From NCBI GenBank assembly GCA_963678925.1, contig OY787533.1, positions 1,116,001 through 1,180,000 of the forward strand: 64,000 nt of DNA, given 5' to 3'. The translations under genes were made by a program, and so were the position numbers. Origin of the DNA: G963665925 sp963678925 (GTDB lineage Bacteria; Bacillota; Clostridia; Peptostreptococcales; Acidaminobacteraceae). Below the pieces are notes generated by a model, which was given only the letters and a program-made list of their open reading frames with translations, was not told the DNA's origin and searched no databases. Below, piece by piece: positions 1-6,740 of the stretch. The stretch's first letter is position 1, and each line of letters begins with the position of its first letter.

Positions 1-1044
1 GTACGAGAAGAACGTGCGATAGTTCAAGTAGAGCGCGAACACACCCGCACCAGAACCATCACTCCAATAACCACCGCGCAACGGCAGGCGTTCACCGTAA
101 TTTCGTACATAAAGTCTATCTTCGCCAAGATCTGCATCGATAGGATTTAACCCATGCCACTTTAAGATATCCGGTACTGCAAAACCATCTTTCACAGTAA
201 GCGTTTCAAACGAGTGATAATTATATCCATAGTGATCATCAACATCCCCACCAGTATACATAGGATTAAGTCTGGAATCACTGAGGAACAATGAACCCGA
301 TATATCATTAGATTCTTGTAAGTCGTTACCTACATCTGTATTATCGATGTAGACACCTGTATCATACCAGCCAGTGGTATCCCCTGCCTCATTTTGTACA
401 TCAAAGTCATTCTCAGCAATTACCCATATCTTACCGTTAATCAAACGCAGTCCATGTACCCATTCATGAACGTTACCATTCATATCAAAGATACCTTCAT
501 TCGTAAAATCATGCGCCCAGGAAGCGGGACCTGATCCAGTTGCAACACGTCCTACATATTCAGTTTCACCACTAGTGTATTTGTACGTTGGCACACCTTT
601 TTCATGTGCGGCCACTGTATCTTTTCCGTAGTTGTTATTGCCTCTTGGCATTGTGCCGTTCTTCTTGCACCACAGCGCGATAGCAGCCCACTCTGCATTG
701 GTCATTAGGTGCCAGCCAGCGCCTTTTGCCTTACAGTAATCAAGCGCTTGGTCAAATGTCGTATACACCTTTGGGTCTTGTGATGGCAGCGAGTACGCTC
801 GCCCATCATGCACGATGTTTTGGTACTTGCTGATGTATATTGCGTCTTTGATTTCTCCGTTTACCTTGAAAGCGGGATGCGGTTCGTGTGGTGCACCGTC
901 AATGACTTCATCAAGGTAAAACATCGGGATCACAACCATGATTGAAGGATAGCCTTTGTCATCGTAAATCACTGTGTTCTTACCACCTGATTGTGCTTCT
1001 ACCGAAGCTCTGAACGCGTCCTTTGCACTATATATAAAACCCAT
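1..1044 (-). CDS. Phage tail-tip/fibre protein, FGE-sulfatase (C-lectin) fold, probable DGR variable protein; 3' partial
   Basis: An open frame of 348 codons runs from the ATG at 1044 (GGAGG eight bases upstream) off the left edge, so the C-terminus is missing. The middle of the protein has the formylglycine-generating-enzyme signature: a TNAEWAAIALW segment, then MNGNVHEWV. The last visible residues, RLPLRGGYWSDGSGAGVFAL followed by YLNYRTFFSY, match the conserved start of DGR variable regions in phage receptor-binding proteins. There the template usually has AAY (Asn) codons, and here they read TAT, AGT, GAT, GGT, TAC, TTC. It is the last gene of the late operon, where Mu-like phages keep their adhesion genes. 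The family call is from fold motifs and the DGR role is inferred; the reverse transcriptase would lie off the window. Confidence 0.85.
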   Translation of the reverse strand, partial: MGFIYSAKDAFRASVEAQSGGKNTVIYDDKGYPSIMVVIPMFYLDEVIDGAPHEPHPAFKVNGEIKDAIYISKYQNIVHDGRAYSLPSQDPKVYTTFDQALDYCKAKGAGWHLMTNAEWAAIALWCKKNGTMPRGNNNYGKDTVAAHEKGVPTYKYTSGETEYVGRVATGSGPASWAHDFTNEGIFDMNGNVHEWVHGLRLINGKIWVIAENDFDVQNEAGDTTGWYDTGVYIDNTDVGNDLQESNDISGSLFLSDSRLNPMYTGGDVDDHYGYNYHSFETLTVKDGFAVPDILKWHGLNPIDADLGEDRLYVRNYGERLPLRGGYWSDGSGAGVFALYLNYRTFFSY

Positions 1045-1046
1045 GT

Positions 1047-1415
1047 CTATTCGCCTCCATTTTCATCTTGATTAAGTTGCGGCAGTTCCCAAAGCGTCAG
1101 CTTGATATCCGTTAATTCAAGCGGGGATATGACTTCTTCAAGCACTGGATTTCCACTGTCATCAACTTGTCCTGTAGCTTGCATTGTCCTTTGAACTGGC
1201 GGGATGGAGATGTTTGCCACATACCAGTCTTGCACACCTGTTGTCAGGCCACCAGTACGGTCAAAGGATATGTCCACTACGACTTCAACATCTGTCTGTC
1301 GCTTTGCCAGACCAACAATCAGTTCATCTTCTCCATGTGTGAAGATAATCGCTTTTGCTTCTTCATCGAGTTCATATGCAATCTTCTTGCCTTGATTCAT
1401 TTCAACAATGTTCAT
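1047..1415 (-). CDS. Hypothetical phage tail-region protein
   Basis: A 122-residue protein in the tail-fibre end of the late operon. I use the ATG at 1415 because AGGAGG stands six bases before it; a longer frame to 1451 overlaps the upstream gene and has no such site. The sequence is acidic and mostly beta-prone with no motif I recognise. It stops two bases before the start of the C-lectin protein, so the two are probably co-translated. It could be a small fibre subunit or an assembly chaperone for the variable protein. Confidence 0.7.
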   Translation of the reverse strand: MNIVEMNQGKKIAYELDEEAKAIIFTHGEDELIVGLAKRQTDVEVVVDISFDRTGGLTTGVQDWYVANISIPPVQRTMQATGQVDDSGNPVLEEVISPLELTDIKLTLWELPQLNQDENGGE

Positions 1416-1423
1416 ATGGCCTC

Positions 1424-1912
1424 CTATACCTTTTCGTTCACAAGCGTCCATCTGATTTTGGCGCTTGAAGCTGAGCCTGTGTAGCTTATCTTGAAGCCAT
1501 TGGATGCCTTGTCATACACTTTAATGTCGCCAATGAGTCCTGCATCACCTTCAATGATTTCTGTCGCCACGCTATAGTTCGGCGCGTTGTGCTGCGGAAA
1601 CTCGCTGACCGACACATAAATATATGGATCAGATGTTCTGAAATACAGATTCGTGTCTGCATTAACGATTTCTACTTCACCGCTTTGGACACGTTGTTTC
1701 TGCCATTTTTCAAGCTCTAAGCCATTTCCTCTTGTCCCACGTGCACGTTCAAGCGCTACGGCTGTAATCGTGGCATTCAGGTCAATCCCGGCTTCCATTC
1801 TGTTCATGTTTTCCTGATCGTACAAAGTGCCTTCCTGAAGAACCTGACCGTCTTGGTCTACCACTTCATCTTGCCACTCTATCGGGTAATAATCTTGGTT
1901 GTACTTCATCAA
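1424..1912 (-). CDS. Putative tail fibre/structural protein
   Basis: A 162-residue protein downstream of the baseplate I-like gene. The N-terminal part (YYPIEWQDEVVDQDGQVLQEGT, then LYDQENMNRMEAGI) is typical of the start of Firmicute phage tail-fibre subunits, where a short baseplate-attachment segment precedes the fibre shaft. The C-terminal half is beta-rich with no catalytic motif. It overlaps the neighbouring frame at 1909 by four bases (ATGA type), so it is translationally coupled. The fibre role comes from position and N-terminal style and is not proven. Confidence 0.65.
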   Translation of the reverse strand: MMKYNQDYYPIEWQDEVVDQDGQVLQEGTLYDQENMNRMEAGIDLNATITAVALERARGTRGNGLELEKWQKQRVQSGEVEIVNADTNLYFRTSDPYIYVSVSEFPQHNAPNYSVATEIIEGDAGLIGDIKVYDKASNGFKISYTGSASSAKIRWTLVNEKV

Positions 1913-2205
1913 TTAACCTCGCTAACCCAAGTGTACTCAAATGCTTCCCACAATCCTTTGCGGGCTGGCTTTTCGACCACACCTGTCTTTGAGTCTATGA
2001 CTACACCTCTGTCATCGATTATTTCAATCTTTGTCACGGTCTGCGCATTGTCTTCAGCTGGCAAATACAGAATCACTCTGAATTTCGTCTCATCTTGAAC
2101 AACATTCGCCGGGACTGTGACTTGCTTACCGTCCACTGTAAACCGACCCTGTTTAATGGCATTTGAAATGTAATCGACTACACGTTCTAAACCATATGCA
2201 TTCAT
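1909..2205 (-). CDS. Hypothetical phage tail protein
   Basis: A 98-residue protein. The start at 2205 (MNAYGLERV) follows CAGGAGGG and forms an ATGA overlap with the stop of the upstream gene; the longer frame to 2241 lies inside that gene and is unlikely. The sequence looks like a small beta domain (ILYLPAEDNAQTVTKIEIID, then a VVIDSKTG turn) ending in aromatic residues. Similar small proteins sit between the I-like baseplate protein and the fibres in Firmicute myophages and are often annotated as tail proteins. I assign no specific function. Confidence 0.65.
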   Translation of the reverse strand: MNAYGLERVVDYISNAIKQGRFTVDGKQVTVPANVVQDETKFRVILYLPAEDNAQTVTKIEIIDDRGVVIDSKTGVVEKPARKGLWEAFEYTWVSEVN

Positions 2206-2996
2206 GCACCAACCCTCCTGTAAGTCGTGTTTTCTGAACAAATCATATGCCTTGAATATCCGACATATTCTGTTCGGCTCACCTCAATTTCATTTTTCAA
2301 CATGACGATATTGCTGCTATTCTTTTCTGATTTAGAACATTCTTTTATTACCGAAAGACCACTTAACCCCTCCAGTGCACAAATTATGCGCTTTCTGTCT
2401 ACTGATATTTCAGCTATTTGTTTCTTATCACTCCTAATTGCCAGCGGAGTAGATAGGCCATAGACAAATTCGGTCTTTACAGATGTCGTTTTGTATGTCC
2501 GAAATAGACTTTTCAACATGACGCCCGCCGAGGTTATTTCTTCAAAGAAACGCATCATTTCCTCATAGTCAAAACCAAGTTCATCGAACTTTTCAGGTGG
2601 AATTGAGAGGAATAGGCTTGCGGGTTCACCATAGGGGTTATACTGTTTCTCCCGGATTAAGAAAACTTCAGAAACATCTAAATTCAGCGCTGTTGCAATG
2701 ATTTCAATAAAATTGTTTATATTCGAGCCGCGCAGGGATGCGATCTTGAGTTTAACCAGCATTTTGTACTCATCATCATCTCGGCCAGCTCGGTACATTC
2801 TTAGATTTCCACCAAGATATTCAAGTGATTTTCCAAACGCCTTATCTATATCTCTGGAATCCCGCACTTGCTGATCCACGGCTTCGAGTTCATCAAATTG
2901 CTTCTGGATTACAGAAAGCAGCTGCGACCACTTGTTATCATCTATTTGCCTGAAGACTGAAGGAAGCCTCTCCACAAGCGTCTTAACATTAGACAT
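2202..2996 (-). CDS. Baseplate protein, P2 gpI / Mu gp48-like (DUF2313-type)
   Basis: A 264-residue protein directly after baseplate J, the usual order (gp46, gp47, gp48 in Mu). Its N-terminus (LPSVFRQID, then DIDKAFGKSLEYLGG and RDDDEYKMLVKLKIA) is the helical segment shared by tail protein I and YmfQ-like baseplate subunits, which complete the wedge and anchor fibres. It overlaps the J gene by eight bases. The C-terminal third (about 190-264) looks unrelated to the family core and may be the fibre-docking part. Family assignment rests on motif style plus position. Confidence 0.75.
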   Translation of the reverse strand: MSNVKTLVERLPSVFRQIDDNKWSQLLSVIQKQFDELEAVDQQVRDSRDIDKAFGKSLEYLGGNLRMYRAGRDDDEYKMLVKLKIASLRGSNINNFIEIIATALNLDVSEVFLIREKQYNPYGEPASLFLSIPPEKFDELGFDYEEMMRFFEEITSAGVMLKSLFRTYKTTSVKTEFVYGLSTPLAIRSDKKQIAEISVDRKRIICALEGLSGLSVIKECSKSEKNSSNIVMLKNEIEVSRTEYVGYSRHMICSENTTYRRVGA

Positions 2997-4167
2997 AGTT
3001 AATCACAACCTTATCCGGTGCCGTTTGTGCAACTTCAGCTTGCGTAACTTCAATGTTTTTAGTCTCTGTTGGACCTTCACTCGTTCCAATGTAAACATTC
3101 ACATCATCAACACCATTCATTATGCCGATGAGGGCATTCACTTTTGATGTAATAACATCCTTATCAAAACTGAGTCCGACAACCTGAGAATCATCTGTCT
3201 TCACACCACCTATATAGCTGATAACAGTATCCATTACTTCATCGTCGCCTGGGTACTCTATGTTTTTCACAAGGTTCACAGTCACATAAACATCTTTTGC
3301 TGTTGCTCTATTGAATTTCATTGTATGGAATGTACCTGCACTATCCTGTACATCCACTGATACTTCGCCAACAGTCTCAATCCCACCTACGGTTACGCTG
3401 AATATTGCTGCTGCAATATCCGAATCTGTGCCTCCTAATGCAACAACTTCAACCGATTTCGGCGGTCGTCCTTCGACGTCAATTTCATTTGTATTATTTT
3501 GAAATGCCATGCAATCTGTTGTAACTTGCCTAACTGCAGCAATAATTGCATCAATGGGTCCTGCGCCACCTCGTGAAACTTCTTTTTCGTAACGCTCTTT
3601 ATAGAGTGGGTCTAATTCCTTATCGAGTCCACCGGTTCCGGGGGCTGTGTTGGTTACTGTGATCACGCCTGGTATTGCATTTGTGAACCGCGTGATTGTT
3701 TCTGACTGAATGTTATATTTAGAACCATAAGATTCAGCCGTTGCAGTCGTTGTGACAACTTTCGATGGGCCAACGCGTAATGTTTCATCCAAAAGGAACC
3801 CAATATCTGTTCCTTCAACTTCAATACGGCGATTTTTATCAATGCTCGTGCCGACATCAGCTGTTATTCGAACGGGTACAATTGCTTTGTTAAGCGATTT
3901 TCTACTGACGCCAATGAGTTTCGTCACATTATCAAGACTCACATCTTCTGCAAAATCAATGTAAGCACTTAAATACACTGCTTCCTCAGACATCCATCTT
4001 TCAGCAAGACGCTGCGCAACGATCTTGATAAGCACACCTTCTATTGCAACATCTGACAAGTCGACGTCATCACCCCAAACCCCTCTCAATTCAGCATCCA
4101 TTTCAGTCAGTATTGTGTTGTAATCTTTTCGATTAAAACCTTTTTCTGTCACACCATACTCAGCCAT
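2989..4167 (-). CDS. Baseplate J-like protein (Mu gp47 type)
   Basis: A 392-residue baseplate wedge protein. The N-terminal helical part (TILTEMDAELRGVWG, LSDVAIEGVLIKIVAQRLAE) is followed by the typical beta core with TGGLDKELDPLYKERYEKEV and GGAGPIDAIIAAVRQV. This is the baseplate J signature (GG-D-E-D-L-R-R in relatives). It sits between the gp25-like and I-like proteins, the invariant order for contractile tails. It would polymerise around the hub to join the tail tip to the fibres. The length is within the family range. Confidence 0.92.
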   Translation of the reverse strand: MAEYGVTEKGFNRKDYNTILTEMDAELRGVWGDDVDLSDVAIEGVLIKIVAQRLAERWMSEEAVYLSAYIDFAEDVSLDNVTKLIGVSRKSLNKAIVPVRITADVGTSIDKNRRIEVEGTDIGFLLDETLRVGPSKVVTTTATAESYGSKYNIQSETITRFTNAIPGVITVTNTAPGTGGLDKELDPLYKERYEKEVSRGGAGPIDAIIAAVRQVTTDCMAFQNNTNEIDVEGRPPKSVEVVALGGTDSDIAAAIFSVTVGGIETVGEVSVDVQDSAGTFHTMKFNRATAKDVYVTVNLVKNIEYPGDDEVMDTVISYIGGVKTDDSQVVGLSFDKDVITSKVNALIGIMNGVDDVNVYIGTSEGPTETKNIEVTQAEVAQTAPDKVVINYV

Positions 4168-4538
4168 TACGCCACCACCTCCAGTGCCGTTTCTAAAGTG
4201 CTTTCATCAGCTAGAACTGCTTTATAACTTATTTTCAGCTTCCGTATTGCTCGATCTATTTCTTCAACACGGACATATTCAATGGACTCAATTTCTTTGC
4301 AGCGTTCCAGTTCGTACTGAACTTCCGCTCGGAATTGCTCTGGTGATGCTTGATTGTTAAACAGTTCTATCCAAGGCACGCCGACAGAATGGTCGAAGTC
4401 CCATTCACCGCGGTTAATATTTAAACGTATCCATATATTCTGCTTTGCAATATCAGCAAACGATGTAAGTGTTTCTAAGCGTTTCAAAGACCCGTGCGTC
4501 AGATCACCGGTTGCTGTATCTACTTTTAGAGTCATCAT
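4167..4538 (-). CDS. Baseplate wedge protein, gpW/gp25-like (Mu gp46 type)
   Basis: A 123-residue protein with the gp25-like core: IWIRLNINRGEWDFDHSVGVPW, then a helix with EQFRAEVQYELERC and a final beta strand of ISYKAVLADES type. The start at 4538 has AAGGTGG five bases before it; a GTG at 4547 is the alternative. The stop abuts the J gene and the start overlaps the stop of the spike gene, so the baseplate genes form one coupled block. gp25-like proteins help begin sheath assembly on the baseplate. Confidence 0.88.
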   Translation of the reverse strand: MMTLKVDTATGDLTHGSLKRLETLTSFADIAKQNIWIRLNINRGEWDFDHSVGVPWIELFNNQASPEQFRAEVQYELERCKEIESIEYVRVEEIDRAIRKLKISYKAVLADESTLETALEVVA

Positions 4539-5107
4539 GTATCCCACCTTGTTGTACTGTCACTGATATTCACTCGATCAGATGCGGAAATGTTAACCTG
4601 TGGTGCACTTAATTCAATAGAAACTGCAGATGTAATCTGAACAGCCTGTGTCGAATTGACTTCAATGCCACCTGTCTTTTTTAAGACAACGTAATCATTT
4701 GTCTGTATATTTACGATGAGCAAGTCTTCCGCGAACGAATTTTGCAGATTTTCTTGCGAATCAATCTTTAAACCTGAAACAATGACTGCATCATCTATAC
4801 GATGTCGCCCTTTACATTGGACTTCCTGGGGGGTGAGTGAGAGTATGTAGTCAAGCGCGCGCTCTGTAAAGATGACCAGGACAATATCGCCGACTGCGTA
4901 GGGTGGTCGAATCACGAACGGACCCGCCTTCATGCAGGCAACAGGCACTTCTATGACCGGAGGTAGTGTCACACCAGATACCTTATACAGTATTGTCACT
5001 GTTGCAGTCATTCTTTCAGGGTCAAAGCTATCAATTCTTGCAGGTGTTGCGGTATGAAGATCAGCGAGTTCCTGCTCAATCATGTTTTCAATAGTACGTT
5101 CCATCAT
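4535..5107 (-). CDS. Baseplate spike protein, Mu gp45 / gp138-N-like (gpV type)
   Basis: A 190-residue protein with an N-terminal OB-like domain: ARIDSFDPERMTATVTILY, then RPPYAVGDIVLVIFTERALD, the pattern of gp138-type and gpV-type spikes. The C-terminal 50 residues are a string of short beta repeats with alternating Ser/Val/Asn, as in membrane-puncturing beta-helix spikes. It lies between the hub (D-like) and the gp25-like wedge. It would trimerise at the tail tip and pierce the cell envelope. No metal-binding HxH tip is visible, so another small protein may cap it. Confidence 0.85.
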   Translation of the reverse strand: MMERTIENMIEQELADLHTATPARIDSFDPERMTATVTILYKVSGVTLPPVIEVPVACMKAGPFVIRPPYAVGDIVLVIFTERALDYILSLTPQEVQCKGRHRIDDAVIVSGLKIDSQENLQNSFAEDLLIVNIQTNDYVVLKKTGGIEVNSTQAVQITSAVSIELSAPQVNISASDRVNISDSTTRWDT

Positions 5108-5907
5108 AATGGATAAACCTCCAGCTCAACAACATGCTCTGATTCAGTAGATTTATATGCGCCCTTATCCACCTTGAATGTTCCAGTAACAGCACGACTT
5201 TCTATTCTTACAATGCTGCCAACTTCAAGTCTATAGTTCATTAAGGATTTCACCTTGTATCCATTTAGAGTTTTTCCATCACGCTTTGTTGTGATCTTTT
5301 CTGGTGTTCCAATAAGTCCAGAGGCCTTATTGAGTACAAGACCCTTTTCAGTGCCGGTTCCAGGAACTTTAATATAAATTGTGCCTCGACTGAAACTCAG
5401 CTTTGCACCACAGTCTTTTACAAGTTCACTAAGACACTGTTTTGCAGTTTTGAAAAAGCTCTTGCCACGTGGGTACTGCATGTCTACAGGAAGGGTAAGC
5501 TCGCCCAGCATAAGGCCAAGGCTTGCGACAATGTCCTTAATAATACGGCTAGAAAGCGTACCTGGTTGCCAAGTTTCACTGATCAGTGCAGCACGCCAAG
5601 AACCTTCATCTTCGCCAACTGTAATTTCAAGGATGCGCTCTGTCGTTGAAAAGGAGGGCTCTACCGCTTTGACCGTATACTCTCCAATGACACCCATATC
5701 GCCTACATAGCCAGACTTCAGAACCAGGTATCCTTCTTTCTCAATGCCTGAAATTGTACCATCTGAGAGATTGTACACGGTAATCGTTCCAACATTATCC
5801 TTGGCATCATCGGAAAATGGCAAGTCAAATTCTATGGTCATAGGGGGGCTTTTAACAAGTTTTCCTGCAATATTCAATTCGGTTCGTCTACCAAACAAGC
5901 TACTCAC
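5104..5907 (-). CDS. Baseplate hub protein (gpD / Mu gp44-like)
   Basis: A 267-residue protein with the hub pattern: an N-terminal beta domain (MTIEFDLPFSDDAKDNVGTI, then VYNLS), a central helix with FFKTAKQCLSELVKDCGAKL, and a C-terminal beta domain ending in MNYRLEVGSIVRI. The VYNLS region is common in Firmicute phage hubs. It overlaps the plug gene upstream and the spike gene downstream by a few bases. Trimers of hub proteins bridge the tail tube and the spike. Assigned from motifs and fixed order. Confidence 0.82.
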   Translation of the reverse strand: MSSLFGRRTELNIAGKLVKSPPMTIEFDLPFSDDAKDNVGTITVYNLSDGTISGIEKEGYLVLKSGYVGDMGVIGEYTVKAVEPSFSTTERILEITVGEDEGSWRAALISETWQPGTLSSRIIKDIVASLGLMLGELTLPVDMQYPRGKSFFKTAKQCLSELVKDCGAKLSFSRGTIYIKVPGTGTEKGLVLNKASGLIGTPEKITTKRDGKTLNGYKVKSLMNYRLEVGSIVRIESRAVTGTFKVDKGAYKSTESEHVVELEVYPL

Positions 5908-6229
5908 TCGAAACCTCCAAGATATATATTTTTACACTTTGCGTAAAGTTTTCCCAAGTGATTCGATCCACGGTTGCCGATAGGTCATAGGGGATGATTT
6001 CAATACCTTCCGGCACTGCTTCATCATAAATCGCACTCAAAACATTCACGCCAATCACCAGTTTTTTTCCTGAAGCGAGCACATTCCACTCCTTGTCGAA
6101 CACGTTCATGGTAAAGTAGTCAAACACAGTATTATAGCGAATTTCAAACCCTAGCGTCTTACTTTTTAAATCCATTTGAAACCGGTAAGGGATGTTACTT
6201 TTATCAATGTCCATATAAGTTAGTTCCAT
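5900..6229 (-). CDS. Baseplate plug protein, Pam3 gp18-like
   Basis: A 109-residue protein with the compact plug-family layout: YRFQMDLKSKTLGFEIRYNT, then FTMNVFDKEWNVLASGKKLV and an internal VPEGIEIIPYDLS segment. This family (cyanophage Pam3 gp18-like plug) sits between the Dit-like protein and the hub in many contractile-tail phages, as here. It would plug the tube at the baseplate. TAGGTG precedes the ATG at 6229. The family call is fairly confident; the plugging role is from relatives. Confidence 0.75.
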   Translation of the reverse strand: MELTYMDIDKSNIPYRFQMDLKSKTLGFEIRYNTVFDYFTMNVFDKEWNVLASGKKLVIGVNVLSAIYDEAVPEGIEIIPYDLSATVDRITWENFTQSVKIYILEVSSE

Positions 6230-6236
6230 GTTTCAC

Positions 6237-6740
6237 CTACACAATCATCTGCGATTTCAACTTGCTGTACCCAAGCGATGCATAGTCGACAGTTTGCTTC
6301 TGAGTCTGAAGTTTTCCCATATGCTTAACAGACTGCTCAATTTGCTTTTGTGCCTGTTCTTGTGTTGTGGGCAACTCAAAGGTCTGAAGCGTGGCACATT
6401 CTACCCGAATAAGCGTGATTTCAAATTCAAAACCATCACCAAAAGTAACATCTCTCATCGGACTCATGGATTCAATTGCCATGTTATACAAAACAGGTTC
6501 AAGACTGCCGCGATAGGTCACAAGCTGCGGGTTTTGCATCATGAACTTTAACGATTCATACTTTTCCTGGGCCTGTTCACCTGCGATGACACAGGTCGCA
6601 CTGATACTGGCTGGTTTGACCTTGATGTTATCTGTAACGTCAGCACCGTCTTCAACAGCGTGACTGGTGATTTCACTGCCATAGGACGGTTTTTCTTCTT
6701 TTAATGCGTCGATGAGAACCCAACCGATTGAGTAGTACAT
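6237..6740 (-). CDS. Dit-like distal tail/baseplate protein
   Basis: A 167-residue protein directly downstream of the tape measure. It matches the N-terminal domain of Dit-like baseplate proteins: SYGSEITSHAVEDGADVTDN, then VKPASISATCVIAG and a helix of KYESLKFMMQNPQLVTYRG. These rings join tail tube and baseplate hub. The C-terminal part is a Gln-rich helix (QTFELPTTQEQAQKQIEQSV), which could be the contact with the hub. GAGGTGATAGGATA precedes the start. The stop is eight bases from the plug gene. Confidence 0.82.
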   Translation of the reverse strand: MYYSIGWVLIDALKEEKPSYGSEITSHAVEDGADVTDNIKVKPASISATCVIAGEQAQEKYESLKFMMQNPQLVTYRGSLEPVLYNMAIESMSPMRDVTFGDGFEFEITLIRVECATLQTFELPTTQEQAQKQIEQSVKHMGKLQTQKQTVDYASLGYSKLKSQMIV

